Of a DNA stretch of 64,000 bases, positions 26,138-36,539 are shown one piece after another. Location: contig NZ_PABT01000033.1 in assembly GCF_002699205.1 (NCBI RefSeq), positions 1 through 64,000 on the forward strand, in the 5' to 3' direction. Source of the stretch: Allomuricauda sp. (GTDB lineage: Bacteria > Bacteroidota > Bacteroidia > Flavobacteriales > Flavobacteriaceae). The translations under genes were made by a program, and so were the position numbers. Every line of letters begins with the position of its first letter. Within the stretch, counting starts at the first letter, position 1. The notes beneath the pieces were generated by a model. The model did not search any database. It had not been told where the DNA came from and saw nothing but the letters and a program-made list of their open reading frames with translations.

Positions 26138-27046
26138 TTAGCTTATAAACTTATCTATTACGTATACTACTTGAATCAATGATATATAAGTGACACTGGC
26201 CAACATCAGCTTACGTGCCGATGGATTGTCCCTGTTTTCGTATAGTTTGAATGCAAAGAACAACATGACCAATCCGGACAATAATACAATTACGGCTGCC
26301 GGAACGGAAAGATGCAGTCGTCCTGTAAAACCAAAAACGGGAATTATTGAGATAACAATCATCCAAATGGTGTAAAGTATAATCTGCAATGCAGTCCCTT
26401 TATCCTTATTTCCAGTTGGCAACATTTTAAATCCTGCTTGCTTGTAATCTTCGTCCAACATCCAGCCCAAAGCCCAAAAATGCGGGAACTGCCAAAAAAA
26501 CTGAATCATGAACAGTGTTCCGGGCTCTATTCCAAAATCATCCGTTGCCGCGACCCAACCTAGCATGAAAGGAATGGCTCCTGGAAATGCCCCTACAAAA
26601 ACAGAAAGTGGCGACTTGGTTTTCAGTGGTGTGTACACACTCGTATACAAAAAAATGGAAATGGCCCCGAACATGGCGGTTTTGGGACTAAGTGCCAATA
26701 GTGACAGGACCCCCAACACGGTCAAAACAATAGCTATGGTCATGGCCGTTTTAACCGACATTCTCCCAGAAGGGATAGGTCTGTTTTTGGTACGCTTCAT
26801 CAAAGCGTCCAAATCTTTTTCTATGACTTGGTTATAGGCGTTTGATGCCCCTACCATACAATACCCGCCGAACATGAGCAGCAGCACTGACAAAATATCT
26901 ATCCGATAGGCTCCCAACAAGTATCCAGCAATGGAAGAGAAAACCACACTGATGGCCAATCTAGCCTTTGTAATCTCCTTAAAATCGGAAAATAATAAGG
27001 AAAGGGTATTGTTTTTTACGGAACCTACGGCAGATTTCATCCACAT
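26138..27046 (-). CDS. ctaB/cyoE: Protoheme IX farnesyltransferase (heme O synthase)
   Basis: This membrane enzyme farnesylates heme b to heme O, the precursor of heme A for aa3-type oxidases. It has about nine hydrophobic segments and the polyprenyltransferase motifs NAYNQVIEKDLDALMKRTKN (Asp-rich) and the later GWMLDEDYKQAG. I start at ATG 27046 (302 residues); ATG 27040 is also possible. The in-frame TTG at 27100 is excluded because a complete promoter (27060-27090) lies inside that extension. It heads the operon cyoE-cox3-cox3-cox4. Confidence 0.94.
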   Translation of the reverse strand: MWMKSAVGSVKNNTLSLLFSDFKEITKARLAISVVFSSIAGYLLGAYRIDILSVLLLMFGGYCMVGASNAYNQVIEKDLDALMKRTKNRPIPSGRMSVKTAMTIAIVLTVLGVLSLLALSPKTAMFGAISIFLYTSVYTPLKTKSPLSVFVGAFPGAIPFMLGWVAATDDFGIEPGTLFMIQFFWQFPHFWALGWMLDEDYKQAGFKMLPTGNKDKGTALQIILYTIWMIVISIIPVFGFTGRLHLSVPAAVIVLLSGLVMLFFAFKLYENRDNPSARKLMLASVTYISLIQVVYVIDKFIS

Positions 27047-27059
27047 GTTTATTGGCTGG

Positions 27060-27090
27060 CAAAGATAACGCCAGTGTATATCTTTTGCAA
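27060..27090 (-). promoter_or_regulatory. Bacteroidota promoter of the cyoE-cox operon
   Basis: On the minus strand: TTG (27090-27088), 20 bases, TATCTTTG (27067-27060). It ends 13 bp before ATG 27046, so the leader is very short, and it decides the cyoE start. Confidence 0.75.
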
Positions 27091-27128
27091 CCAAAGACAA
27101 GGTTTTATGAAAGTTACGTTAAAACCAT

Positions 27129-27163
27129 AAAAAAAGCCCGAATGAACATCATCCGGGCTTTTT
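27129..27163 (-). terminator. Intrinsic terminator after tonB
   Basis: AAAAAAGCCCG and CGGGCTTTTT form the stem (from 27129 and up to 27163) around a 13-base loop, with a T-run on the minus strand. It separates tonB from the cyoE promoter. Confidence 0.85.
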
Positions 27164-27196
27164 CCATTCCTGCCTCGACAGGAACTATAAAAATCT

Positions 27197-27901
27197 TTAC
27201 TGCAATTTAAATGTAATTGGAATACTAAAAGGTACTTTTACAGGTCTACCTCTTTGTTTTCCTGGGGTCATTTTTGGTAATTTTTTGATAATCCTCATTG
27301 CTTCGGCCTCCAAGTTCTTGTCCGGTCCACGCATTCTAATATCTCCGATGCTTCCATCCTTCTGGATAACAAAAATAACACTTACCCTTCCTTGAACACC
27401 CATTTCTTGGGCGATTTCTGGGTAACGGAAATTCTTACGAATGTGTTTCTGCATCATCTCTTGGAAACAAGCTTTCTTATCACTTGCTCCTTCACAACCT
27501 GGAAATACGGGAACGTCCTCGATTACGGCAAAAGGAACACTGATATCTTCCTCTACCTCTTCTACTTCTACTTCCTCAATTTCAATTACTTCTTCCTCTT
27601 GACTGGTTTCCGTAGACTCGATAACGGTCTCTTCCACCTCTTCTTCATCTTCTACAACCTCGATTACTTCGGGGGCAGCTGGCGGCGGTGGTGGTGGTGG
27701 GGTCTTAATTTGCTCGGTCATTGGAACTTCTTCGTCCAATTGATCTTCAACATTCATAGAAATGTCGTAGTTATTGACCTTGTCATATTTCTTCCACTCC
27801 ATGGCTCCGTAGACCAAAGCCAAAACAGCAGCCAATCCTATAACAAAATATAGTGAGCTGTTTCTACCTACGTCCGCTTTCGGGTTCTTTTTTGGTTCCA
27901 T
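27197..27901 (-). CDS. TonB energy transducer
   Basis: TonB spans the periplasm and passes energy from ExbB/ExbD to outer membrane receptors. The 234-residue protein has a cytoplasmic N-terminus (1-16), one transmembrane helix (17-36), and a proline run (PPPPPPPAAPEV) with a long Glu/Val-rich spacer (about 80-120). The C-terminal TonB domain includes VQGRVSVIFVIQKDGSIG and ends in VPFSIPITFKLQ. It may serve SusC-like receptors, which are usual in this phylum. No ExbB/ExbD gene is in the window. It is 63 bp after vanZ on the same strand and ends at a terminator. Confidence 0.93.
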   Translation of the reverse strand: MEPKKNPKADVGRNSSLYFVIGLAAVLALVYGAMEWKKYDKVNNYDISMNVEDQLDEEVPMTEQIKTPPPPPPPAAPEVIEVVEDEEEVEETVIESTETSQEEEVIEIEEVEVEEVEEDISVPFAVIEDVPVFPGCEGASDKKACFQEMMQKHIRKNFRYPEIAQEMGVQGRVSVIFVIQKDGSIGDIRMRGPDKNLEAEAMRIIKKLPKMTPGKQRGRPVKVPFSIPITFKLQ

Positions 27902-27964
27902 CCTTTTTCTCCTTTTCTAAATTTAGTGTTTGCTAATTTAATTATTAATTGGTTAAATAAACAA

Positions 27965-28372
27965 TTAAAATTTCCATTTTAACGGGTTTTTCTTAGAAAA
28001 AAACCACCGAATCAGCCCAATTCCTGCAAATGCACCCAACGTATTGGCGAGAACATCGCCAAGCTCGGCCATTCGATCAGCTGTGAGCGTATACTGTAAT
28101 ATCTCAATAATTATACCATAAATTACGGCCACAACCATCACGGTCCCAATGGTTTTACCCAGACCTAAACTTCCATTTGTCCTTTCGCGAAAACATAAGG
28201 CCCCCAAAAAACCAAAACCGAAATAAAATATAAAATGGACGATTTTATCGGCATACGGAACATTTAAGTTTCCCGTGTCCAGATCCATGCTCGAAAAAGA
28301 AAATAAGCTGAGTATTGTTATGAACATTACCCAGCTTACAAACAATAAAGTGTATTTGTACTTTTTAAGCAC
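27965..28372 (-). CDS. VanZ-family membrane protein
   Basis: This 135-residue protein has four hydrophobic helices and the VanZ-like features [18 protein letters not shown] and [32 protein letters not shown]. The family is named after a teicoplanin resistance protein, but most members have no known role. The gene overlaps gcvH by 8 bp and lies in a conserved-looking sprA-gcvH-vanZ order. Confidence 0.87.
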   Translation of the reverse strand: MLKKYKYTLLFVSWVMFITILSLFSFSSMDLDTGNLNVPYADKIVHFIFYFGFGFLGALCFRERTNGSLGLGKTIGTVMVVAVIYGIIIEILQYTLTADRMAELGDVLANTLGAFAGIGLIRWFFSKKNPLKWKF

Positions 28373-28745
28373 CTATCAATGCCTTGTAATCCTCAGCACT
28401 CATAAGTTGGTCCACCTCTGAGGCTTCGCTTATTTTAACTTTGATCATCCAACCATCACCATATGGGTCGGTATTCACCTTTTCGGGCTCATCTTCCAGG
28501 GATTCATTGAACTCTATGATCTCGCCACTCAACGGCAAAAATAAATCGGAAACGGTCTTGACGGCCTCAACGGTCCCGAACACCTCTTCTTTATCCAATG
28601 TTTCGTCCAAAGTTTCAACCTCAACATAAACTATGTCCCCAAGTTCACTTTGGGCAAAATCGGTTATACCTACGGTGGCGATATCTCCATCTATCTTGAC
28701 CCACTCATGGTCTTTCGTATACTTTAATTCTGATGGTATGTTCAT
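28365..28745 (-). CDS. gcvH: Glycine cleavage system H protein
   Basis: GcvH carries the aminomethyl group on a lipoyl arm between the P, T and L proteins of glycine cleavage. From ATG 28745 the protein has 126 residues and starts [17 protein letters not shown]. The lipoyl lysine is Lys63 in VEAVKTVSD. An upstream in-frame ATG at 28775 overlaps the promoter -7 element (28773-28780) and is rejected. No gcvP or gcvT is in the window. The gene sits between sprA and vanZ and has its own promoter. Confidence 0.95.
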   Translation of the reverse strand: MNIPSELKYTKDHEWVKIDGDIATVGITDFAQSELGDIVYVEVETLDETLDKEEVFGTVEAVKTVSDLFLPLSGEIIEFNESLEDEPEKVNTDPYGDGWMIKVKISEASEVDQLMSAEDYKALIGA

Positions 28746-28772
28746 TACTATATGTTTGAATTTGTCGATGAA

Positions 28773-28803
28773 CAAATGTAACGGATTGCTGAAAGCTTTT
28801 CAA
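28773..28803 (-). promoter_or_regulatory. Bacteroidota promoter of gcvH
   Basis: On the minus strand: TTG (28803-28801), 20 bases, TACATTTG (28780-28773), a full consensus match 27 bp before the gcvH ATG. Confidence 0.75.
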
Positions 28804-28836
28804 AGAAACTTTATGGGAAAATACAAGAAAACCACA

Positions 28837-31800
28837 TTAGTTACCAAAGTTATACCTCAAGGTAAAGCCCGCATTGATCGTTGTTTGCGGAAATGCGGTG
28901 GAAACTGCAAATTCCGAGAAGGAATGATCGTAAAAGAACAATGCGTTCAAACTTTTGCTCAGGGCATAGTCTGCCGTAAACTTTATGGACATTAATTTTT
29001 GGCCAGAGGTGATTTGGTTGTTGTCTATGTCTAAATTACGGATGATGGTTATATTATCCCGAAGAGAAAGGTCTGCTTTAAGGTTCAAGTCTCCTTTCAA
29101 CCTCGTCTTCTCACCTCCTATATTGGTCACAAACTTCACATCCTTAAATCGATATCCAAGACCAAGAGTATATTCATTCCCATTGATCTCCGTCAAAAGA
29201 TTGTTGTCAAAACTCAGCGACAACGTTCTACTGGTCCGTACTTCGGCCAAGAAACTGAACGAGTTCTGCATTTCAAAATCCACCCGCATCAGAGGACTGA
29301 ACTCATCGGTGAGCACCACATTATTGATCAGCATTTCCGGAAGCAGATCACCTGTTTCGGAGTCAAACTTTGAATTCTGCCTTTCCAAATTCGTCTGGAA
29401 AGAGTTGATACTATAGGCGGCCCTGTAGCCATGAGTTAACGAAAAACGCTTAAACTTCTTTTTAAACCATCGATTCTTCATCAAACCAGTATACTTAATG
29501 TTCCAGTTTGGAATCGGAATTTCCCTAAAGGCATCCAAATTTACACGGTCGACATCCTGCCCGGTATAAGCCGCAAAGAAGGCCGGAAGCAATACCTCTT
29601 GCTGGGTTTTGCCGTAATACTCTGGAAAACCATCATCATCAAGTTCCCCAGGGTCCCCGCCCCTATCGGCAACCAGCCTGTTGGCAATGGTCAGCCTATT
29701 TTGTTTGAACTTCTCAAAAGTTTTGGAGTCGAATTCATCACTTTTATTGAACACCGTTCCGATCATCACTGTGGAAATACTGAAATTCCCCATTTCGTTG
29801 ATCAAGCCATCCTGTCCATTGAACCATTCTTCTGGACTGTAACTTTCCTGGGATGAGCTGGTATAACTCCTATCGGCACTCAAATCTATGGTCAGGTCCT
29901 GTGTAGGCTGTGCGGTGGCGGTGATGTTCAACAGTTTACTGGTGTTCCGCATATATTGTGTGCTGTACTCCGGGTAGTCCGTCAACCACCCGTTTCGTGC
30001 CGCCTCAAAACGCACATCGGCCTGGCTTCCGAAAACAAAACCCAATGTTGGACGGGTCGTACCTATGAATCCGATGGACTGTGTATAACCGGGCAGTACT
30101 GTTCCCCTGTTCTCACTGTAGTTCACATTCACCCGTTTTACCATGGTCAGGACATCCACCAAAGTATTGAATCCTTTACTGGTTTTTCGAGGACCTTTGT
30201 CATCAGTATCCTCTGCAGGATTACCAGCCTTGTCCCTTCTCACTGGAGCTTGGTTGGCATTTACTTTTCCATCACGCTTTTTTAGACCCAAAAAGTCGTA
30301 AAAACGTTGCATGCTCATATTTGCCGTAAGATTATGGGTACTGGCATTTTGAACGGTGTTAATGGTCTCACCTGCCACTTCGGTAAGGGCATCCCCCCCA
30401 CGTTGCCAATCAAAATTACTGGTATAGGTGTACTGTGCATTGATAAAATTAAGGAAAGGAATCTTGCTAAAGGGAAGCTCGTAGTTCAACTGCATTTGCT
30501 GTGCATGCCTATTGGGCTCTCCTATATCAAAAAAACCATCCCACAAATCCAATGCTTCATTGATTCCGGAATCCGCGTCATCATCCACATTGAAATAATT
30601 TCGGACAATATTATTGTTGGAGGCGGTGAGATTCAACCGCAACGATTTGGTAATACTATAATTGAGTGCATATTGCCAATTGAACAAATAATTACGTTGT
30701 TGCAGCAATGGCAGATCCAATGCTTCCACACCTGGCTCCAGCACATCCCTATACCTTTGTTGATTAAAGGAACGGTTATAGTTGGCATTAACGGAAAGAC
30801 TTGTCGGCAACAAATTAAAGTTCAGGTCTTTTAACCATTGCCAGTATTTACCGGTCAACATGGAATCCTTTTTGGCAAATGGTGCCACGGTAGCCGGTTT
30901 AAAATTATAGTTGTAGACAACTCCTGTTGAAACATTTTGATCTCTAAGTTCTGCCACCTCAAAGTCCCGATGATCTGTCTCGTTATATGAATAGTTTAAT
31001 GTAAAGTTCTCTACATCAAAGAAATTCTCCTCTGCTTCCTCTCCCCTATTTTTTCTCACACCGATCAAATTGATACTGGTTCGCTTGGTGTAATCCTCTG
31101 CCTGTTCCCTAATGGCTTCAGCTTCTTCTTCGGTTGATGCAGCGGCAATTCGGTCATCCAATCGTAGATCATCGTAGACTGGATCATATTCCGGGGTGAT
31201 CAAGGTTTCGGAAATTGAATAGTTGAATGGTAATTGAAGGTTCCATTTTTTGGGGAACAATTGGCCCGCATTCACATTGGTAATCACATCGTAGGACATG
31301 GCATCTTCCATTGATCTTTCCGTTGGGGTCTGGTCAATCGACCCAAATCCGGATGTGCTCATGCTACCACTAGCCGAAACATTCGCGAAATCCGCTATGT
31401 TGGCATCCAAAGCAGCTACGGCCGCCCATCCACCATTATTGTCCAGTCCGGCCAATCGAAGTTCATTGAACCAAACCTCGCCCCGGGCAGGAACATCGTC
31501 TATGTTCTTTACACCCACCATCATACCACGGATACTTCCCAACGAAGGGTTCCCCCGTATTCCTATACGAACGGTGCCCAAAGTACGTGGATCGAACTCA
31601 TTTACGAGCACTGCCTCCCCATCCACTATTTCATAATAGTTTATTTCGGTAAGGCTTTGATCGGATATTCCTTTTGATTTTACCTTGTTCAAATCACTGA
31701 GCGCAACTTCAATTTCGTTCACATCAGGCCAAATCTCCTCATCCGTCGTAGCAGAATAGGGAGTGAATTGCAGCGGTAGTTCTATTTGATAGAAGTTCTC

Positions 31801-34800
31801 GGAAAAATCTGTTCCTATCCTTAAGAAACCGACCAACGGTGTATCATCATCTGAATAATCCCCATCCATTATCTTTTCGGCATGCATGAACATTTTTATT
31901 TTTTCGTACTGGCGTACATCTATGTTCACATTTTTAAACACACCTCTTGAGTCCTCAGATTCAAGGTTCTCCACCACAAAGGACAATGATTGTTCGTTCT
32001 GACGGATAATGGTGTTATTGTTGTTGAGCTGCTCCCTGACCACTCCTGGAGGCAACACATAAGGTATTGGGGTCCTATTGTAATTTTCCTCGATATTTAC
32101 GGTGTTCACGTCAGTAATGGTTCCATCATCTGAAGGATCGTTGTCCACATCTGGCTGAAGGGACTCCGTATAGTTCCTCCAATCGCCACGGACCAAATCC
32201 AAGGTCGCAAAACGCAATACAACATCATCCGAAAATCCTGTAAGGTACATTCTCATAAAGCTGATGGACCTAAAGTCTGAAATTCCCCCGACCGCATCTG
32301 TAAAATCGCTCAATGGGATTTTATATTGAATCCACCTCCTGTTCAACTGGGTCCCGTTTGGCAGGGTGGATGTCACACCTTCCAACACATCGGTTACATA
32401 TTCATCATTTACCGTGGCATTGGGCTTGATGGGAATCCGGTATTCGTAATAACTGTTCACCGTATTCATGGTAAGGTCCCTGTCTATGTCTTCCACATCG
32501 GGCAGGGTTGTGGACCCCCTATTGGTATCGGTAACGGATACCGGTGAATTTCCCTGGGGGTTATTGTAATTTAGGTAGCGTTCCAAAATGCTTCCTTCCG
32601 CATCCAGGTAATATTGGTAATTGTCCAAAGCCGGATCATCGGCAGGCCCGTTATAAATGGCTTGTTCCTCAGAATCATCGAGGCCATCAAAACCCAAATC
32701 CTGCGAACTCCTGTTTTCTTCGTCCGCATCAAAAGCATAAACAAGGGCCTGAGTGGAAGGCACTTGCCCCCAATCGGTTTCAATTGGGATTTCTGCATTA
32801 GTAGAGGAGGGAAGCCCGTTTTCATATTGTTTTCTTCCATCTTTCAATATATCTTCAGATATATTTCCAAGGTTCAGAACCAATTCCCCGGTATTGGCAT
32901 CGGTCGTTTCTCCATCAATATATGGATCCATAACCCAAAATTGCACATATTCAACATTGGATTGCTCAAAATCCGTACTGCTCAATGGACGCATAATACC
33001 TGCCCATTTATCGTTGGGCGACTCGGTCTCGAAGCTAGGGTTGGCATTGTATGGCCCTTTTTCATTTGGATAGTACGCAATGTCCAAGGTAGTCTGGACT
33101 TGGGTCTGTCCCTGGGCAATGTCCGTTTCGGAGAATACCTCATCGATATAGACACGTCTGGTGGCATTGGTCGAAATATCATTGTCCGTAATTGTGGACG
33201 GACGTTGGTTGGTATAAAAAATGGGGTCAATGGTGTACCAGGCCATCTTAGCTCTTTCATATCCAACTTCCAGGCCTGTGCGATCATCCAAAAATTCGAC
33301 AGGGGGACTCGCCAAGGTCCATCCCAAGGCAGAACGGATATCTATCAATGCCTGCGCTCCTTCAAAATCATCCAAATACGTTGTTGTTTCCCCATCAAAG
33401 TCCGCACTGCTCGGAGAATTTGGAATCAAGTAAGCTACTTCCCCCCTCAGTGAAAGATTGGAGGGAACATCGGTATCTATGTTGGGCAGCTTGTTCACCA
33501 ATCTGGTCATAAATGGCATTTCGGTACTAAAGTTTCCATTTAGTCCAAAAATGGTATTGTTCACGGATTCGCTGCCGTAGTTGGATTTCTGGGTCAGTGG
33601 ACGTTCACTTAAATTAAGTAAGGTACCTCCCAACATGAAATTTTCATTGAACTGGTGCTCAACGTTGACACCTGCAAATCTTCTTGTTTGTTGACCGAAT
33701 ACTGCATTGTTCTCAACGGAGATGTTTATGGGCGTATCGGAAGCTTCCAAACTTGGGTCCAATATTTGTACTGTTCCCGCCTGATAGTTGACCGTATAAT
33801 CCACCCCTTCCTGTAACTCAATACCACCTGCGGTAACAGTTACGGAACCCTCCGGTACATTGAACGCCCCGATAGAAATCCCATTACTACTGGTGGACTT
33901 ATACTTCCCCTTTATAATGAACCTGTTCTTCTCCGCTTCTTGCAACGATGCCGCCTTGGTGTTCGCGTACATATCCCTGAACACATACTTCTGCTGATTT
34001 ACATTGTACCCCATATCGTCATCCACGTCATAGGTGCCACCACCGAGCAGTTCGAACAAATACTCCCCAAAAGGTTCGACTTTAGTAAATATGATCCGGC
34101 CAGTTTGTGAATCCACTGTGATACCTTCCACATAATCAAAAAAACCATCACCTCCCGGCTGTACGTCATTGTAAGTGTTCAATCGGTCCAAATTGAACAC
34201 ATTGAGCAAAATCTGCTCTTCCAATCCACTGGGCCAACCAGCATTCTCATCTACTGGAGTAATATAATTTCTGGCAGATGTCTCCGAATACAAAATATTC
34301 AAAGTGAAATCATCCTGGCTCAACTGATATGCTCCGGTAGAGTAGATATTTTTCATCATCAAATCCCAAATTGGATCTTGGACGTTGGTAATGTTACTCT
34401 TCAACAGCTTCAACACCAGTGCATTGTTTTCTACCGTGTTTGTATCGGATGAAATGGTAGTGGCATCTACCGAGCCATTTGCAAATTCACCTACTTGGTA
34501 AACATTGCCATTGTAGGTGTACTGAAAAGCTACGGCCAAGACCTCATCATTGCTCAAACTTTGACTCAGTGAAATATATCCTAATTGGGAATCGTATTCG
34601 TAATCCGTTCCAGCCGTAAGTTTTCTTGCATTTTCCAATATGGCATAATCGTATCCTTGATTTGGTGAATATCCGGGAATGTTAAACCCAGATTCTACGG
34701 TTGCAATCTCCCTTATGGCAGAGGTCAATGCCCCAGTCCCGATCTGATTGGGATCATAGGCATTGGCACTGTTTTGAGGAAGCCCGGTCGCCACCGCAGA

Positions 34801-35940
34801 GGCATTGAAAAAGCCTGCTGGATCACCATTGTTTATCCCAATTCGCGTGTTTTCGGCAATGGCCTCTCCCAAATCCTGAATAGCGACCACGTTTCTAACA
34901 TTCTGTGTTTGCTGGTTCCTATTGGTAACCCACACCTCTAAACGGGTAATCTGGACTTGACTTTGAATGAACGGGTAATACTCCAATGCCTTGTCGTAAT
35001 TGTCCCGAAAATATTGTGCAAGAAAAAAGTGCCTGTCCTCATCATAATCCAAGGCACTCAATTCAAATTCGTTTACGGTACCACCACCTTGGGCCACCAC
35101 AGTATTGGTTTCGGACCGTTGTTCCGAGAAGACCGCGGTCACCTTGGTTTTACCAAATTGCAACTGTGTTTTCACACCGAACAAGCTCTGTGCACCAGTA
35201 ATCAGCGAACTGTTTAACGGCATGCTTACATTACCGATTTCAATTTTTTGAAGGATATCATCCTCCGTTGGCGTATAGTCCAGTTTTACCAGGTTTTGAA
35301 AATCAAAAGTGGCTTCCGTATCGTAATTGGCGGTTACCTGAAGTCGTTCGCCCACCTTTCCCAATAGACTCAAACTGATACGCTGATCAAAATCAAAAGA
35401 AAGGTTTGTCCTATTTCTGGGCGACAGTGCCGGATTATCATTTTTTTGCCATAAAATACCCAAATCCATGGCTACCGACCCTTGGGGGATTACTTCTATG
35501 GTATTTCCTCCAAAAATGGTCTCAAAAAAGTTGTTGTTCACATAAAAATTGGGCAACAGGTTTTTTCGGGCCTCTTCGCTTCCGGCCTTCTTCCCGGCAT
35601 AAGCATCCGCCTTTTGCTTGAAATAGGATTTCATTTGTTCCTTTTCAACAAGGTCATAATATTGTTCTGGAGTAAGAATTACCGGATAGTTGACATTGAA
35701 ATCACCAACACTTTCAGTATAAACATACGTATTGGTTTCTGGATCGTAGGTATATTTTGCAACAATGCTATCGGGATTCTCCAAGATAATACGGCCAAGC
35801 TCAACTCCTGTCTTTACAGAATCCTGTGCCTGCTCATTGTTCTCCTGTGCCATGATCGTTGATATGGACAGCAAACAAACAACAAAGAAAATGTACTTAA
35901 AACGTGCCTGTTTAAGTATTGATTTTGCCCCTTTTTTCAA
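28837..35940 (-). CDS. sprA: SprA, outer membrane translocon of type IX secretion
   Basis: SprA is the giant single-chain outer membrane beta barrel through which type IX secretion cargo crosses. It is required for gliding in Flavobacterium. This copy has 2367 residues, the usual family size. It has a signal peptide (about 12-31, ending STIMAQ) and the SprA N-terminal region with GSVAMDLGILWQKNDNPALS and TANYDTEATFDFQNLVKLDY. Long stretches of alternating beta strands follow, and the C-terminus ends INAGFTLRYNFGN as expected for barrel insertion. It lies 5 bp downstream of ruvA and is followed by gcvH, an order I recall from other flavobacteria. It has no break or frameshift. Confidence 0.96.
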   Translation of the reverse strand: MKKGAKSILKQARFKYIFFVVCLLSISTIMAQENNEQAQDSVKTGVELGRIILENPDSIVAKYTYDPETNTYVYTESVGDFNVNYPVILTPEQYYDLVEKEQMKSYFKQKADAYAGKKAGSEEARKNLLPNFYVNNNFFETIFGGNTIEVIPQGSVAMDLGILWQKNDNPALSPRNRTNLSFDFDQRISLSLLGKVGERLQVTANYDTEATFDFQNLVKLDYTPTEDDILQKIEIGNVSMPLNSSLITGAQSLFGVKTQLQFGKTKVTAVFSEQRSETNTVVAQGGGTVNEFELSALDYDEDRHFFLAQYFRDNYDKALEYYPFIQSQVQITRLEVWVTNRNQQTQNVRNVVAIQDLGEAIAENTRIGINNGDPAGFFNASAVATGLPQNSANAYDPNQIGTGALTSAIREIATVESGFNIPGYSPNQGYDYAILENARKLTAGTDYEYDSQLGYISLSQSLSNDEVLAVAFQYTYNGNVYQVGEFANGSVDATTISSDTNTVENNALVLKLLKSNITNVQDPIWDLMMKNIYSTGAYQLSQDDFTLNILYSETSARNYITPVDENAGWPSGLEEQILLNVFNLDRLNTYNDVQPGGDGFFDYVEGITVDSQTGRIIFTKVEPFGEYLFELLGGGTYDVDDDMGYNVNQQKYVFRDMYANTKAASLQEAEKNRFIIKGKYKSTSSNGISIGAFNVPEGSVTVTAGGIELQEGVDYTVNYQAGTVQILDPSLEASDTPINISVENNAVFGQQTRRFAGVNVEHQFNENFMLGGTLLNLSERPLTQKSNYGSESVNNTIFGLNGNFSTEMPFMTRLVNKLPNIDTDVPSNLSLRGEVAYLIPNSPSSADFDGETTTYLDDFEGAQALIDIRSALGWTLASPPVEFLDDRTGLEVGYERAKMAWYTIDPIFYTNQRPSTITDNDISTNATRRVYIDEVFSETDIAQGQTQVQTTLDIAYYPNEKGPYNANPSFETESPNDKWAGIMRPLSSTDFEQSNVEYVQFWVMDPYIDGETTDANTGELVLNLGNISEDILKDGRKQYENGLPSSTNAEIPIETDWGQVPSTQALVYAFDADEENRSSQDLGFDGLDDSEEQAIYNGPADDPALDNYQYYLDAEGSILERYLNYNNPQGNSPVSVTDTNRGSTTLPDVEDIDRDLTMNTVNSYYEYRIPIKPNATVNDEYVTDVLEGVTSTLPNGTQLNRRWIQYKIPLSDFTDAVGGISDFRSISFMRMYLTGFSDDVVLRFATLDLVRGDWRNYTESLQPDVDNDPSDDGTITDVNTVNIEENYNRTPIPYVLPPGVVREQLNNNNTIIRQNEQSLSFVVENLESEDSRGVFKNVNIDVRQYEKIKMFMHAEKIMDGDYSDDDTPLVGFLRIGTDFSENFYQIELPLQFTPYSATTDEEIWPDVNEIEVALSDLNKVKSKGISDQSLTEINYYEIVDGEAVLVNEFDPRTLGTVRIGIRGNPSLGSIRGMMVGVKNIDDVPARGEVWFNELRLAGLDNNGGWAAVAALDANIADFANVSASGSMSTSGFGSIDQTPTERSMEDAMSYDVITNVNAGQLFPKKWNLQLPFNYSISETLITPEYDPVYDDLRLDDRIAAASTEEEAEAIREQAEDYTKRTSINLIGVRKNRGEEAEENFFDVENFTLNYSYNETDHRDFEVAELRDQNVSTGVVYNYNFKPATVAPFAKKDSMLTGKYWQWLKDLNFNLLPTSLSVNANYNRSFNQQRYRDVLEPGVEALDLPLLQQRNYLFNWQYALNYSITKSLRLNLTASNNNIVRNYFNVDDDADSGINEALDLWDGFFDIGEPNRHAQQMQLNYELPFSKIPFLNFINAQYTYTSNFDWQRGGDALTEVAGETINTVQNASTHNLTANMSMQRFYDFLGLKKRDGKVNANQAPVRRDKAGNPAEDTDDKGPRKTSKGFNTLVDVLTMVKRVNVNYSENRGTVLPGYTQSIGFIGTTRPTLGFVFGSQADVRFEAARNGWLTDYPEYSTQYMRNTSKLLNITATAQPTQDLTIDLSADRSYTSSSQESYSPEEWFNGQDGLINEMGNFSISTVMIGTVFNKSDEFDSKTFEKFKQNRLTIANRLVADRGGDPGELDDDGFPEYYGKTQQEVLLPAFFAAYTGQDVDRVNLDAFREIPIPNWNIKYTGLMKNRWFKKKFKRFSLTHGYRAAYSINSFQTNLERQNSKFDSETGDLLPEMLINNVVLTDEFSPLMRVDFEMQNSFSFLAEVRTSRTLSLSFDNNLLTEINGNEYTLGLGYRFKDVKFVTNIGGEKTRLKGDLNLKADLSLRDNITIIRNLDIDNNQITSGQKLMSIKFTADYALSKSLNALFFYDHSFSEFAVSTAFPQTTINAGFTLRYNFGN

Positions 35941-35945
35941 ACTAG

Positions 35946-36527
35946 TTACAAATTTTTCAGCGCCAGTTTAATAATGTTCTCTACGCTTAGCGAAGGGTCT
36001 TGGATAAGTACCTTGTCAACCACTTTTTCTGATTGCTTTCTGGCAAAACCAAGAACCTCTAATGCAGATAACGCTTCTTCTTTATTTGTATTGTTTGATT
36101 TTTGTGAAACTTCACCTATGTCGTAGACTTTTAAAATCTTGTCCTTTAAATCCAGGATTACGCGTTGGGCGGTCTTAGCCCCAATCCCCTTTACGGATTG
36201 GATGGTCGCCACATCACCAGTGGCAATGGCATCCCGCACATCGGACGGGGACAAAGAGGACAACATGGTACGTGCTGTACTGGCACCGACACCGGATACC
36301 GAAATCAATAACCGAAAAACTTCCCGTTCCGATTTCTCTGCAAAACCAAAAAGTGTATGGGAATCTTCCTTAACCAATAAATCGGTATAAATAAAAATAT
36401 TTTCATCATCTGGAAGCAAGGAGAAAGTATGCAAAGAGATGTTTAAAAAATAGCCCACACCACCACATTCCACTATGGCGTACGTTGGATTTTTCTCTAC
36501 AAGTTTTCCTCTTAAATGGGCAATCAT
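35946..36527 (-). CDS. ruvA: Holliday junction helicase subunit RuvA
   Basis: RuvA binds four-way junctions as a tetramer and loads RuvB for branch migration. From ATG 36527 it has 193 residues, starting MIAHLRGKLVEKNPTYAIVE. The N-terminal OB fold, the helix-hairpin-helix segments (LISVSGVGASTARTML and VKGIGAKTAQRVILDLK) and the small C-terminal domain that contacts RuvB (EALSALEVLGFARKQSEKVV) are all present. ruvB is 7 kb away at 43733-44755. It sits 12 bp after maeB and 5 bp before sprA. Confidence 0.95.
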   Translation of the reverse strand: MIAHLRGKLVEKNPTYAIVECGGVGYFLNISLHTFSLLPDDENIFIYTDLLVKEDSHTLFGFAEKSEREVFRLLISVSGVGASTARTMLSSLSPSDVRDAIATGDVATIQSVKGIGAKTAQRVILDLKDKILKVYDIGEVSQKSNNTNKEEALSALEVLGFARKQSEKVVDKVLIQDPSLSVENIIKLALKNL

Positions 36528-36539
36528 CAACTATTGGTT

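Noticed and set aside
32614..33453. Plus-strand open frame (279 codons) opposite sprA
   Set aside because: It lies wholly inside the intact sprA frame, with no promoter and no recognisable fold.
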